Numbered from the stretch's first letter, positions 1-9,113 are shown. The stretch is 64,000 nucleotides of DNA from Bacillota bacterium (GCA_023413555.1 JAEZPG010000123.1:1-64000), one strand, 5' to 3'. Notes: generated by a model not told the origin, from the letters alone. Numbers and translations: made by a program.

Positions 1-57
1 GTGATGAACACCCTGAGCTACTGGACACATTTGTTCTACTTCATGTGAATAGATCAT
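1..57 (-). CDS. N-terminus of probable Fe-S cluster scaffold-like protein (partial)
   Basis: Only the first 19 codons lie in the window; the gene runs off the left edge. The ATG (57-55) is preceded on the minus strand by GAAAGGAG, a good ribosome site. The peptide starts MIYSHEVEQMCPVAQGVHH, which resembles the N-terminus of an IscU-related Fe-S scaffold-like family that I recall in Lachnospiraceae next to a GGGtGRT protein. That assignment is from memory of a short stretch and should be treated as tentative; the existence of a gene start is much firmer than its identity. Confidence 0.5.
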   Translation of the reverse strand, partial: MIYSHEVEQMCPVAQGVHH

Positions 58-300
58 GTTGAAACTCCTTTCAATGTACATTTTTATAAAGCAATAGAAA
101 AGCATTTCTACTGTTACGCATGTTTTCCGTGGTATTCATTTATAAGAACCCATATTACCTATGTATTATGTTCTATTTTTTCCCACAGCCGAATCTATTC
201 TCTCACAAAATTCGTGATTCGTCTATAGATTTTGATAATTTTTTTTCAATCTTAATAAAAATACATAAGATATGCAAAGAACATTCCTATGTATGAAAAA

Positions 301-333
301 GCTAGATAGGTTCTATCTCTACCCCTACCTAGC
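301..333 (-). terminator. Rho-independent terminator of the beta-helix gene
   Basis: GCTAGATAGG and CCTACCTAGC pair at 9 of 10 positions. On the minus strand the hairpin is followed by a T5 run (positions 300-296), placing it just after the stop at 343. The remaining stretch 58-295 holds the leader of the partial gene at 1-57 and nothing else I can name. Confidence 0.75.
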
Positions 334-342
334 TGTACCACC

Positions 343-1011
343 CTACTTCTTAAAGATAACATCACCCTTTTTCTTGTAAATACTTTTGGCAGGAACGTAG
401 CCTCGTACCATAGATAAAGGATAGACATTAGTCTCTCGTCCTACAACCGTTCCCGGATTTAAGACAGAATTACATCCTACTTCAACAAAATCTCCTACCA
501 TTGCACCTACTTTGATTAATTCTGTTTCGATTTTTTCTCCATTATAACGAATATAGACAGGGGAACGATCGGATTTAATGTTAGAAGTAATAGCACCTGC
601 TCCAAAATGAGATTTATACCCTAAGATAGAGTCCCCTACATAGTTATAATGTGGAACCTGAACCTTATTAAATAGAATTACATTCTTTAACTCTGTAGAG
701 TTACCTACCACAGCGCCTTCTCCAACAATAACATTCCCACGAATATAAGCACAATGACGAATCTCCGCTTTCTTTCCAATAATGGCAGGACCTTTTACTG
801 CTACTGTTGTGGAAATCTTAGCATCTCTCGCAATCCATATATTCTCGTTCTTCTTAATGTATTCACTTTCTGGTAAGGTTTCTCCTAGCTTCTCGATAAA
901 TTCACCTATATTCGGAAGTACCTCCCATGGATACTCATAACCTTCAAATAAATCTGCCGCTATGGTTTGTGACAAATCAAATAAATTGCTGATTAATAAT
1001 TGCTCGAACAT
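343..1011 (-). CDS. Left-handed beta-helix (hexapeptide repeat) protein, UDP-GlcNAc pyrophosphorylase-related
   Basis: A 222-residue protein with imperfect hexapeptide repeats from about residue 60 to 200 (for example IGKKAEIRHCAYIRG and VVGEGAVVGN-like turns), the signature of a left-handed parallel beta-helix as in the GlmU C-terminal half. Proteins of this type are often named UDP-N-acetylglucosamine pyrophosphorylase, but the nucleotidyltransferase half with its N-terminal GxGTRM-like loop is absent, so that reaction is not supported. A role as sugar acetyltransferase or as a non-catalytic scaffold is possible. It starts at an ATG behind AAAGGAG and lies 42 bases after topB, probably cotranscribed with it. 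Substrate unknown. Confidence 0.75.
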   Translation of the reverse strand: MFEQLLISNLFDLSQTIAADLFEGYEYPWEVLPNIGEFIEKLGETLPESEYIKKNENIWIARDAKISTTVAVKGPAIIGKKAEIRHCAYIRGNVIVGEGAVVGNSTELKNVILFNKVQVPHYNYVGDSILGYKSHFGAGAITSNIKSDRSPVYIRYNGEKIETELIKVGAMVGDFVEVGCNSVLNPGTVVGRETNVYPLSMVRGYVPAKSIYKKKGDVIFKK

Positions 1012-1053
1012 AAACTCTCCTTTCCAAGTTAATCACACATTATGTGATTCATG

Positions 1054-3096
1054 TTAGCTTCTTTTTCCTTTATAATTGGTAGCTGCATAGTCAAAATAAG
1101 ACCGTAGCTGACTTTGATTATTAAGACCTCTTACTTTTTCTGTATTGCGTCGAATAAAGTCTTCTAATTTTGTCATGTATTCTTCTTTAGTAATCTGCCC
1201 CTCAGCCACATAGGTAAGGCCTTTCTCCCAACTAGCAGTTAGCTCCGGATTAAGCAGCGGACGTATGGAAGCATTGACTACATCATACACCATTTCACCA
1301 AATAAAGTTGGAGTCATAATCTGGGTCTTCTTATTTAAAGCAAGATATTCAATCTTAACTAGCTTGTTGAGTATTTCTGCTCTAGTGGCAGAAGTCCCAA
1401 TTCCACTTCCTTTAATCTGGGCCCGAAGCTCCTCATCTTCAATCAGCTGACCGGCATTCTCCATGGCAAGTATCAAAGAACCGGAATTGTAGCGTTTTGG
1501 TGGGGAGGTTTCCCCCTCCTTCACGTTGAATTCCTTAATTGGAATGGTAGTACCTTTCCTTAGTCCATGTAATACCTTAACTAGTTCTTCATCCAACATA
1601 TTGGAGTTATCACTGGTATCCCCATTGCTATCTATTTCTGATTTAACAGTATTCTCCTCTTTCTTCTTTGCGAAAGAGTTTACTACGACCTTTAAATATC
1701 CTTGATCTACTAATACTTTAAAATTGGAGAAAAAGCGCTCATTTTCTCGGTTAAAGGTTAATGCTATCTTCTGATATACTGCAGCTGGGAAGAAAATGCT
1801 TAAAAACCTTCTAACAATTACCTCATACACCTTACTTGCCGTGTGAGATACGGAAGTGAGAGCCCCAAACCCCTGACCGGTAGGTATAATGGCATAGTGA
1901 TCCGTAATCTGCTTATCGTTGACATATCTAGTCTTAGCAATACCTTTGTAGCTACCATTCTCCAGAATCTCCGCTGCAAATTCCTTCCCATGAGTATAAT
2001 TACGCAGTCCGCCAATATTCTTGTGAATCTCCTTAGCTACAGCTGTAGAAAGAACTCTTGCATCAGTTCTTGGATAAGTCACCAACTTCTTCTCATATAA
2101 CTCCTGTACAATCTTCAGTGTCTCATCTGGGCTTATCTTAAATAGCCTAGAGCACTCATTCTGAAGCTCGGCTAAGTTAAATAGTAAAGGTGGGTTTTTT
2201 AATTCCTTCTTCTTTTCTATATTCTCCAAAACAGCAGTGATTGGTTGGTTGGCAATTAAGCTGTCAATTAAGCCTAGAGCTATCTCCTTTTCTTTGAATC
2301 CGTTTTCCTTATATAGTGCATTAGACTGAAAGAATCTTGATCCTTCCACAGCCTTCCACTCCCCGTCAACAGACTTTCCAGATAAATCAAAGGAGCCTAC
2401 CACCCTGTAAAATGGGGTTTTCACGAAAGAACGAATCTCTCTTTCCCTTCTTACCACCATTCCAAGAACGCAGGTCATAACACGTCCCACACTAAGAGCA
2501 AGATTACGTTCCCTCTTCAAATACTGTTTTACGTTCTGTCCATATTTTAAGGTAATGATACGGGAAAAATTGATCCCCATTAAATAATCTTCTTTGGCAC
2601 GAAGATACGCTGCATCAGACAAATTATCATATGCAGAAATAGGTTTTGCTTCCCTAATTCCACGAAGAATCTCCTCCTCAGTTTGAGAGTCAATCCACAC
2701 CCGTAGTTTTTCTTTTTCCTTACTAACACCAGCCAACTGATCCACCAGACGGTAGATATATTCTCCCTCTCGTCCTGAGTCCGTGCAGACATAGATTCTA
2801 GTTACATCTTCTCGGTTTAATAGTTCTTTTACCGTTTTAAACTGTTTGCTAACTCCGGGAATCACCTCATAAAGAAATTCCTTCGGAAGAAATGGCAATG
2901 TCTCCATAGTCCATCGTTTTAAAGCTGGATCATAAACTTCTGGATAGCTCATAGTTACCAGATGTCCCACACACCAGGTAACAATGGCATTACTCGACTC
3001 CATATAGCCATCCTTATTGGTACCGTTTATCTTAAGAGCTTTGGCAAATTCCCTAGCTACACTTGGCTTTTCCGATATATATAACTGTTTAGACAT
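1054..3096 (-). CDS. topB: DNA topoisomerase III
   Basis: A type IA topoisomerase of 680 residues that passes single DNA strands through transient breaks. The Toprim domain is at the N-terminus (LYISEKPSVAREFAKAL, then CTDSGREGE at 104-112), the conserved SxGRV segment is near 202-206, and the active-site tyrosine is Tyr341 in VTYPRTDAR. The protein is a little shorter than many Firmicutes TopB proteins and shows no C-terminal zinc-ribbon cysteines. It starts behind a weak purine-rich leader and reads into the beta-helix gene downstream. Plasmid-borne TopB copies exist in this phylum, but nothing here suggests mobility. Confidence 0.93.
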   Translation of the reverse strand: MSKQLYISEKPSVAREFAKALKINGTNKDGYMESSNAIVTWCVGHLVTMSYPEVYDPALKRWTMETLPFLPKEFLYEVIPGVSKQFKTVKELLNREDVTRIYVCTDSGREGEYIYRLVDQLAGVSKEKEKLRVWIDSQTEEEILRGIREAKPISAYDNLSDAAYLRAKEDYLMGINFSRIITLKYGQNVKQYLKRERNLALSVGRVMTCVLGMVVRREREIRSFVKTPFYRVVGSFDLSGKSVDGEWKAVEGSRFFQSNALYKENGFKEKEIALGLIDSLIANQPITAVLENIEKKKELKNPPLLFNLAELQNECSRLFKISPDETLKIVQELYEKKLVTYPRTDARVLSTAVAKEIHKNIGGLRNYTHGKEFAAEILENGSYKGIAKTRYVNDKQITDHYAIIPTGQGFGALTSVSHTASKVYEVIVRRFLSIFFPAAVYQKIALTFNRENERFFSNFKVLVDQGYLKVVVNSFAKKKEENTVKSEIDSNGDTSDNSNMLDEELVKVLHGLRKGTTIPIKEFNVKEGETSPPKRYNSGSLILAMENAGQLIEDEELRAQIKGSGIGTSATRAEILNKLVKIEYLALNKKTQIMTPTLFGEMVYDVVNASIRPLLNPELTASWEKGLTYVAEGQITKEEYMTKLEDFIRRNTEKVRGLNNQSQLRSYFDYAATNYKGKRS

Positions 3097-3317
3097 ACAA
3101 TTTCTCGACTTTCCTTTTCATTCACTAAATCATCCATATAGGCACACGTCTCTTTTATTATACACTAAAGCTTTTACTTTTTCTATGGATTAAGGAGATT
3201 TGTATTCTGTACATTTTTCCTATAATATGCTACACTTTTCATGATATAAGATTCATTTAGTTAGCAAGATTCTATCCCTATAAAGGAAATCGAATCTATA
3301 TAGAAAGGAATGATGAA

Positions 3318-3953
3318 ATGTCTCCTAAGCAGCAATATTATGAAACGATAGCTGACAATCTGATCAAAAAATTCAACCTGAGAGGAATTGAGGGCTACTA
3401 TTGCAGCACCAGAGAAGAGGCCCTTGGAACGATTAAACGATTCCTAACACCTGACTGCTCTGTTACTTGGGGTGGGTCAGAAACACTAAGGGAAATTGGA
3501 CTATTGGATGCTTTAAAGAATTCCGACTACATAGTTTACGATCGAGCAGATGCTCATACTGCAGAAGAAAAATCTCAGCTTTATTCTAAGATTGTGACTG
3601 CAGATTACTTTTTCACAAGCTCTAATGCTATTACCTTAGATGGAGAGTTAGTAAATATTGACGGCAATGGAAACCGAGTTGCGTGCCTTATGACAGGTCC
3701 TAAGAATGTTGTGGTAGTGGCTGGAATGAATAAGCTAGCTCCTGATATTCCCTCAGCTATAGCTCGTACGAAAAATATGTCCGCTCCTCCTAATGCAGTA
3801 CGGTTAAATTGTGATACTCCATGTACCGACATAGGCCGATGTGTAAGCTGTCTGACAAATGATTGCATCTGCGCCCATACGGTAGTTACAAGAAAATCCA
3901 GAATTCCAGGAAGAATCAAGGTAATCTTGGTTGGAGAAGAACTGGGATACTAA
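3318..3953 (+). CDS. LUD domain protein (lactate utilisation/LutC-like)
   Basis: A 211-residue single-domain protein of the LUD (DUF162) family. Visible family features are the early CSTREEAL segment, WGGSETLREIGL at about 51-62 and the nucleotide-fold stretch VVVVAGMNKLAPD. The last third carries a cysteine cluster (CDTPC, CVSC, NDCIC) typical of the clostridial single-gene version. LutC-type proteins act with LutA and LutB in lactate oxidation, but neither partner is nearby, so the substrate is not known. The ATG lies 8 bases after GAAAGGA. Transcribed alone, it ends at the hairpin at 3963-4004. Confidence 0.85.
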   Translation: MSPKQQYYETIADNLIKKFNLRGIEGYYCSTREEALGTIKRFLTPDCSVTWGGSETLREIGLLDALKNSDYIVYDRADAHTAEEKSQLYSKIVTADYFFTSSNAITLDGELVNIDGNGNRVACLMTGPKNVVVVAGMNKLAPDIPSAIARTKNMSAPPNAVRLNCDTPCTDIGRCVSCLTNDCICAHTVVTRKSRIPGRIKVILVGEELGY

Positions 3954-3962
3954 ATATATAAT

Positions 3963-4004
3963 AAAAGCATGTCTCAAGCAATTTTGACCTTGAAACATGC
4001 TTTT
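3963..4004. terminator. Bidirectional terminator between LUD gene and acyltransferase
   Basis: AAAAGCATGTCTCAAG pairs with CTTGAAACATGCTTTT around a 10-base loop. The arms begin with A4 and end with T4, so the hairpin can serve the LUD gene on the plus strand and the convergent acyltransferase gene ending at 4015. Confidence 0.75.
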
Positions 4005-4014
4005 GTTATATAAT

Positions 4015-4794
4015 CTAATCCTGTTTGAATCTCTTTCTCTTCTTATGCTCCTCGTCAAGGATAGTTTCTCTAGCAGGGATTCCTGTCAAATCGCCTAATG
4101 AATTCTGAGCTTTGATGACTCTTTCTAACCACAAAGACTTAAAACTATCAAACTCTTTACAATCCTTAGGCACCTTGATTGGCTCACCGAATATAAGACG
4201 GTTTTCCTCGCCTTCCACTGCTTGTTCAATAAATCCTGGCAGAACAGGTACCCCAAGAAAACCAGCTAACCAAAAAGCTCCTTTTTCAATATCCTCAGGA
4301 TTGTCAAGATTTACATCATAAATCGTTCCTTGAGGAAAAATCAAAAAATGCTTTGGTTTTTCACCATTTTTATACCACTTAACAGCCGTTTTCAACGCAA
4401 CCATGGAACCGCCTGAGCTATTGCGATCTACCCCTACTACCTTTTCCAATTCTAATACCGGAGTTAATTCTATCGGTATGGATACACCATTAAAACAATT
4501 CTCCTTTGCAAAAACTAGCATCTCTGGGTATGTAGTTTTCTCATCATGCATTATCTCATAATAATAACTAAGTATTAAAGGGGCATCAGAATCAGTCAAA
4601 TGATTTGTGGCAACTATATAAGAGTTTGTAGTAAAATCGTCTGGTACATTATATGTTTTGAAATGGTATGTTTTTAAAAGAGCCTTCTTAATCTCAATCA
4701 TTCTCCATTTCAACTTATCGGGGTCGTTTACTATACGAAGCATATCACGCATGCCTTCTTCATTAAACAAAGAACTCGCATTAAATAGGTGCAT
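4015..4794 (-). CDS. PlsC-like 1-acyl-glycerol-3-phosphate acyltransferase
   Basis: 259 residues with the glycerolipid acyltransferase motifs: NHLTDSD (His65 and Asp70, the HX4D pair) and FPQGT at 153-157 in place of FPEGT, followed by a GVPVLPGFI motif IV-like segment. It would acylate lysophosphatidate or a related lysolipid at the membrane during phospholipid synthesis. The Glu-to-Gln change in motif III occurs in divergent members and makes the substrate less certain. No transmembrane segment is evident, unlike many PlsC proteins. GGAGG precedes the ATG by a normal distance. A single gene, convergent with the LUD gene. Confidence 0.78.
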   Translation of the reverse strand: MHLFNASSLFNEEGMRDMLRIVNDPDKLKWRMIEIKKALLKTYHFKTYNVPDDFTTNSYIVATNHLTDSDAPLILSYYYEIMHDEKTTYPEMLVFAKENCFNGVSIPIELTPVLELEKVVGVDRNSSGGSMVALKTAVKWYKNGEKPKHFLIFPQGTIYDVNLDNPEDIEKGAFWLAGFLGVPVLPGFIEQAVEGEENRLIFGEPIKVPKDCKEFDSFKSLWLERVIKAQNSLGDLTGIPARETILDEEHKKRKRFKQD

Positions 4795-5003
4795 AAGTAT
4801 TCCTCCAATATTGTGGTTCCTTCAATCCAACGATTGATTTTATAATCTAAAACTGCATAACAACAAAATTTACATGTTACTTATTATATCCTACTTATTC
4901 CTACTCAGCAAGAGGAGGTTATTGGTTAACTCTGTACAGGTAATAAAACCCACTATTTTCACATACATATACTATAACAAGCTTAGTATCTGCAGGTGAT
5001 TTT

Positions 5004-5483
5004 TTGCATTGCTCTAATAGACAGCTTCGGCTATATATATGTCTCGCTATTCCAAATATCTTAGGACTTATTACGGCCATTGCTAACTTTTCCTCAATTA
5101 ATAATTTACTTAAACAATTCCATAAGCCTCCCCTTACTATGCCTACTTTTGTTCTTGTACTGGCTTGGATTGGGCTCTATACTGCACTAGGCTATGCTAC
5201 CTTTCTTGTATGGAATACTAGAGTTTTTCTAGATGAGAAACTAAAATCCTTCACCATATGTGCTGGACAATTAATTCTTCATTCTCTTTGGGTCACTTGT
5301 TTCTTTAAATATCACTGGTTTTTCTTTGCTTTTCTACTTCATGTAGGATTTTTAGCTTTGGTATTCGGAAACATGATGTTATATCGCCAGCTGAATAAAC
5401 AAGTAGGTACGATTATGATTATCTATTTTGTCTTTTGCGCATACTGTACGTATCTAAATCTAATTGCAGTATTTATAAACTAA
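5004..5483 (+). CDS. TspO/MBR family membrane protein
   Basis: A 159-residue protein with about five hydrophobic segments. The family motif is visible in PPLTMPTFVLVLAWIGLYTALGY (about residues 43-65), followed by an LHSLWVTCFF segment and a C-terminal YLNLIAVFIN, as in TspO proteins, which bind porphyrins and related ligands. It is poorer in tryptophan than typical members. The start is TTG at 5004 behind AGGTGA (4994-4999); no in-frame ATG lies upstream. It is followed after 22 bases by the DUF6512 gene, likely one transcript. Confidence 0.65.
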   Translation: MHCSNRQLRLYICLAIPNILGLITAIANFSSINNLLKQFHKPPLTMPTFVLVLAWIGLYTALGYATFLVWNTRVFLDEKLKSFTICAGQLILHSLWVTCFFKYHWFFFAFLLHVGFLALVFGNMMLYRQLNKQVGTIMIIYFVFCAYCTYLNLIAVFIN

Positions 5484-5505
5484 AGTTATTAAAAGGAGCC
5501 GCTTT

Positions 5506-6033
5506 ATGCGCAATCGTATCCGTTTTTTCGAAATCATAAGCTTTATCATAGCTTCCACTTTTGGTGTTTTATTGCATTTCTTCTACAATTGGAGTGGCTC
5601 AAGTATATGGACCGCTCCTTTTGCTTCTGTTTCTGAAAGTGTATGGGAGCATCTCAAACTTTTGTACTGGCCATTTCTTTTTACAACCTTAATAGGGTAC
5701 TATCTAATTGGCAGACGTCAAGAAAACTATTTCTTCTATCAGGCCCTGTCTCTATCACTTGGTATGGCTTTCTTTATAGTTGCTTTTTTCACCTATAGTG
5801 GCATCATTGGACATAGTTTTTTGGTAGTGGACATCATAATATACTACATTGGGTATATAATAAGCTACCGCCATAGTTACTACTGTCTGACGGTATATCC
5901 ATCGAGAGACAGCCTAAATTACTATGGCGGCATCTTATTTATGACTTATGGTATTCTTTTAATCTTTTTTACATTTTTCACTCCTCATCTAGGAATCTTT
6001 TTAGATCCTCAGACCGGATTATATGGAATATAA
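5506..6033 (+). CDS. DUF6512-like multi-pass membrane protein
   Basis: 175 residues, with five to six predicted membrane segments and a conserved WEHLKLLYWP motif between the first two, which I associate with DUF6512. No function is known to me. AAAGGAG precedes the ATG. The 3' end overlaps the convergent glyA coding region by 15 bases (6019-6033), so both genes share terminal sequence. Likely cotranscribed with the TspO-like gene in front, which would suggest a membrane-associated task for the pair, but this is inference only. Confidence 0.6.
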   Translation: MRNRIRFFEIISFIIASTFGVLLHFFYNWSGSSIWTAPFASVSESVWEHLKLLYWPFLFTTLIGYYLIGRRQENYFFYQALSLSLGMAFFIVAFFTYSGIIGHSFLVVDIIIYYIGYIISYRHSYYCLTVYPSRDSLNYYGGILFMTYGILLIFFTFFTPHLGIFLDPQTGLYGI

Positions 6034-7263
6034 AGGATGGCTGTCAGTTAATGCTTTTACGATAGCCATTGCTTTCTCTTTATTGGCATCTACATCATCA
6101 ATTACCATTGCAATTGCCTCTGCAACCTGATCCATATCGGCTGTGTTAAAGCCCCTTGAAGTAATGGCAGCTGTACCAAGACGGATACCACTTGTAACAA
6201 ATGGAGAAGCAGGATCATTTGGAATGGTATTCTTATTACAGGTAATGTTAGCAGCATCCAATAAATGCTCTGCTTCCTTACCCGTTACATTCTTACTTAC
6301 CAGGTCAACTAACATCAGGTGATTGTCTGTACCACCTGATACAATGTGAAAACCTCTGTTTTGAAGTCCTTTACAAAGAGCTTGGGCATTGTCGATGATA
6401 TTCTGTGCATATACCTTAAAGCTAGGGTCTAGAGCTTCCTTAAAGCATACAGCTTTAGCAGCAATCACATGCATTAATGGACCACCCTGAATTCCTGGGA
6501 AAATAGCTTTATTAAGCTTCATTTCCTCTGCAAATTCCTTGCTGGATAAAATCATTCCTCCTCTTGGTCCTCTTAAGGTCTTGTGCGTCGTAGTTGTAGT
6601 TACATGGGCATATGGAATTGGGCTTTCATGAAGACCTGCTGCAACAAGACCTGCAATATGAGCCATATCTACCATAAGGTAAGCACCAACCATATCAGCA
6701 ATCTCACGGAAACGTTTAAAATCGATCTTTCTTGCATAAGCAGATGCTCCTGCAATAATCATCTTAGGCTTACATTCTTTAGCAATCGCTTCTACCTGGT
6801 CATAGTCAATTACACCATCATCATTTACCCCATAAGGAACGATGTTATAATAACTACCAGACATATTCACTGGACTCCCGTGTGTCAGATGTCCGCCATG
6901 GGCTAAGTTCATACCCATTACTGTATCCCCTGGTTTTACTAAGGCAAAATATACTGCCATGTTAGCCTGAGCACCAGAGTGTGGCTGTACATTGGCATAT
7001 GTACAACCGAATAATTCCATTGCTCTGTCTCTTGCCAGATCTTCTACGATATCTACATATTCGCAACCACCATAATATCTCTTTCCAGGATAACCTTCCG
7101 CATATTTATTGGTAAGTGGACTTCCCATAGCAGCCATAACTGCTTTACTAACAAAATTCTCAGATGCAATTAACTCAATGTGATCATTTTGTCTGCCAAT
7201 TTCTTTGTTCATGGCACTGGCCACTTCTGGATCATACTTTTGTACATCATCAAAAGAAAACAT
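6019..7263 (-). CDS. glyA: Serine hydroxymethyltransferase
   Basis: A 414-residue PLP enzyme of fold type I converting serine and tetrahydrofolate to glycine and 5,10-methylene-tetrahydrofolate. The PLP lysine is Lys228 in TTTTTHKTLRGPRGG; the substrate-binding motif ELIASENF is at about 30-37 and MVDMAHIAGL at 197-206. Length fits the bacterial family exactly. GGAGG lies just before the ATG. The leader carries a 13-base palindrome at 7292-7304. The 3' end overlaps the convergent DUF6512 gene. Confidence 0.97.
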   Translation of the reverse strand: MFSFDDVQKYDPEVASAMNKEIGRQNDHIELIASENFVSKAVMAAMGSPLTNKYAEGYPGKRYYGGCEYVDIVEDLARDRAMELFGCTYANVQPHSGAQANMAVYFALVKPGDTVMGMNLAHGGHLTHGSPVNMSGSYYNIVPYGVNDDGVIDYDQVEAIAKECKPKMIIAGASAYARKIDFKRFREIADMVGAYLMVDMAHIAGLVAAGLHESPIPYAHVTTTTTHKTLRGPRGGMILSSKEFAEEMKLNKAIFPGIQGGPLMHVIAAKAVCFKEALDPSFKVYAQNIIDNAQALCKGLQNRGFHIVSGGTDNHLMLVDLVSKNVTGKEAEHLLDAANITCNKNTIPNDPASPFVTSGIRLGTAAITSRGFNTADMDQVAEAIAMVIDDVDANKEKAMAIVKALTDSHPLYSI

Positions 7264-7291
7264 GAATCTACCTCCATTGTATTATTATTTC

Positions 7292-7304
7292 GGACGAATC
7301 GTCC
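7292..7304. repeat. 13-base palindrome in the glyA leader
   Basis: GGACGAATCGTCC is a perfect inverted repeat (GGACGA / TCGTCC, one central base) about 28 bases before the glyA start. It could be an operator or a small RNA hairpin; I see no known glycine, THF or SAM riboswitch around it. Confidence 0.4.
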
Positions 7305-7460
7305 TCAACTCATATTAGTACATATTATAAAACTAAATCTCAAATAAATCTAGTGTAATAATTGGAGATAAGCAAATATTACTAGCTATTTGCCAAGTCA
7401 CTCTGCTATTGCAATACAAACTGCAATGGTGGAGAAAGATACCACACCAGCCTCCTGCCT

Positions 7461-8672
7461 TTATTTATTAATTCTAACGAATTTCTTTTTTCCGATTTTA
7501 ATGACATCCTCATTGATTAAAACCCTGCCCAATTCGTCCTCTTCTATTTTCTCACCGTTGATCTTAACGCCACCTTGTTTAATAAGCCTGATAAATTCAC
7601 TTTTGCTTTTTATATATTTCATATCAATCAGTTTTGTAATGTTATCAATTAAAGTATCCTTCTCAAGATCTACAAGTAGGGTAGGCATCTCATCTGGAAT
7701 GGCTTTTTTCCTAAATGCCATCTCATAGAAGGAAATAGCCTTACTCACTTCCCTCTCAGTATGATATAGACCGGTAATAATTGTTGCTAACTTGAACTTG
7801 ATATCTCTCGGATTTACTCCTCTGATAAGTTCCTCCTTAACCTGATCAATCTCATCCGGATGTTCATCTGTAGCCAGCTCGAAGTACTTTATGATTAAAT
7901 GGTCGGACACTTCCATCACTTTTTTAAACATTACCTCTGCAGGTTCGCTAACCCCAATATAGTTTCCTAAACTTTTACTCATTTTCTCTACACCGTCAAT
8001 CCCTTCAAGAATCGGCATAAAGAGTGCAATTTGCTGTTCTAAGCCCACTGCTTTTTGCAGAGTTCGTCCCATTAGTATATTGAAGGTTTGATCCGTACCA
8101 CCTAATTCAATATCAGCTTTTATCTCAACAGAATCATAAGCCTGCATTAATGGATAGAAAAACTCATGTAAACCAATTGTCACACCATTCTTGTACCGAT
8201 TTTGAAAATCATCTCTCTCAAGCATCCTTGCTACCGTAGAGGTTGCCGCAAGCTTAATCACTTCTTCAAAAGTCAGATTGGCAAGCCATTCAGAGTTAAA
8301 TCTTACAACTGTTTTCTCTTTATCTAGTATCTTAAAAATTTGTTCACAGTATGTCAGTGCATTCTTTTTTACCTTTTCATCCGAGAGGGCTACTCTCCCC
8401 TTTACTTTTCCTGTGGGATCTCCTATCTTTCCTGTGAAATCCCCAATAATAATTACGGCTTGGTGCCCAAGCTCTTGCATCTGTCTAATCTTCCTCAGTA
8501 CAACAGCATGGCCTAGGTGAATATCCGGCGCAGAAGGGTCAAGTCCTAACTTAATAATCAATGGTTCCTTTCGTTCATAAGATTTTTCAAGTTTAGCTAG
8601 AAGCTGTTCTTCATTCACACATTGTTGCACCCCTTTGCAGATAATAGGCATTTGTTCCTTTGGTGTTAACAT
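7461..8672 (-). CDS. tyrS: Tyrosine-tRNA ligase
   Basis: A class I aminoacyl-tRNA synthetase of 403 residues. The HIGH-like motif is HLGH (about 52-55), the KMSKS motif is intact at about 229-233, and GLDPSAPD and LGGTDQTFNI mark the tyrosine-adenylate pocket. The C-terminus is an S4-like RNA-binding domain. KMSKS rather than KFGKS places it in the TyrZ-like branch. I start it at the ATG at 8672 because AAGGAGAG sits seven bases upstream; the TTG two codons earlier is less suited. Expression is under the Tyr T-box at 8772-9062. Confidence 0.96.
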   Translation of the reverse strand: MLTPKEQMPIICKGVQQCVNEEQLLAKLEKSYERKEPLIIKLGLDPSAPDIHLGHAVVLRKIRQMQELGHQAVIIIGDFTGKIGDPTGKVKGRVALSDEKVKKNALTYCEQIFKILDKEKTVVRFNSEWLANLTFEEVIKLAATSTVARMLERDDFQNRYKNGVTIGLHEFFYPLMQAYDSVEIKADIELGGTDQTFNILMGRTLQKAVGLEQQIALFMPILEGIDGVEKMSKSLGNYIGVSEPAEVMFKKVMEVSDHLIIKYFELATDEHPDEIDQVKEELIRGVNPRDIKFKLATIITGLYHTEREVSKAISFYEMAFRKKAIPDEMPTLLVDLEKDTLIDNITKLIDMKYIKSKSEFIRLIKQGGVKINGEKIEEDELGRVLINEDVIKIGKKKFVRINK

Positions 8673-8771
8673 AATCAATCTCTCCTTGTTATATGATTAT
8701 TAATATTTGCATAATCTTTAAGAAATCCCGAAATGAAGAACAACGCGTATAAATGATAGCTTCCTATCACA

Positions 8772-9062
8772 CAAAAAAACTCTCGTCCTAATGTTTCCAA
8801 AAGGACGAGAGTTACTCTCGTGTTACCACCTTAAGTTTATAGACAACTCACATTGTCTACCTCAACGAGTACGGCCTTAGCGATACCCTTGCACTTGGTT
8901 ACGGTGTGCTCTCCGTCGTAGCCTACTTCTGTAATCGGTTCGGTACGCAGCTCCAAGATGTATTCACACTTTCTATCCATGAGCCTCTCATCAACCGGCA
9001 TCTTTCTGTTTGGAATTGAATATGCTACTCTTTCTTTTCATAGCCTTTTCTTATACTTTATA
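8772..9062 (-). promoter_or_regulatory. T-box riboswitch, tyrosine specific
   Basis: On the minus strand the T-box core AAGGTGGTAACACGAG (8832-8817) is followed by a strong terminator hairpin, AACTCTCGTCC / GGACGAGAGTT (8813-8779) and an uninterrupted T run. In the stem I region the specifier loop reads GAATACA, giving a UAC tyrosine codon at 8962-8960. This is the expected control for tyrS: uncharged tRNA-Tyr would stabilise the antiterminator. Together with the promoter at 9085-9113 it explains the 474-base gap before tyrS. Confidence 0.93.
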
Positions 9063-9084
9063 ATGCAAATATTTAATTAGTGAA

Positions 9085-9113
9085 ATACTATCATTATATC
9101 ACAGATTCGTCAA
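9085..9113 (-). promoter_or_regulatory. Sigma-A promoter of the tyrS leader
   Basis: TTGACG (9113-9108), 17 bases, TAGTAT (9090-9085). Transcription would begin about 20 bases before the first T-box stem. Confidence 0.7.

Noticed and set aside
3605..4058. Minus-strand frames of 104 and 84 codons over the LUD gene and its terminator
   Set aside because: Shadows of the LUD gene; the second would have to cross a strong terminator and lacks a ribosome site.
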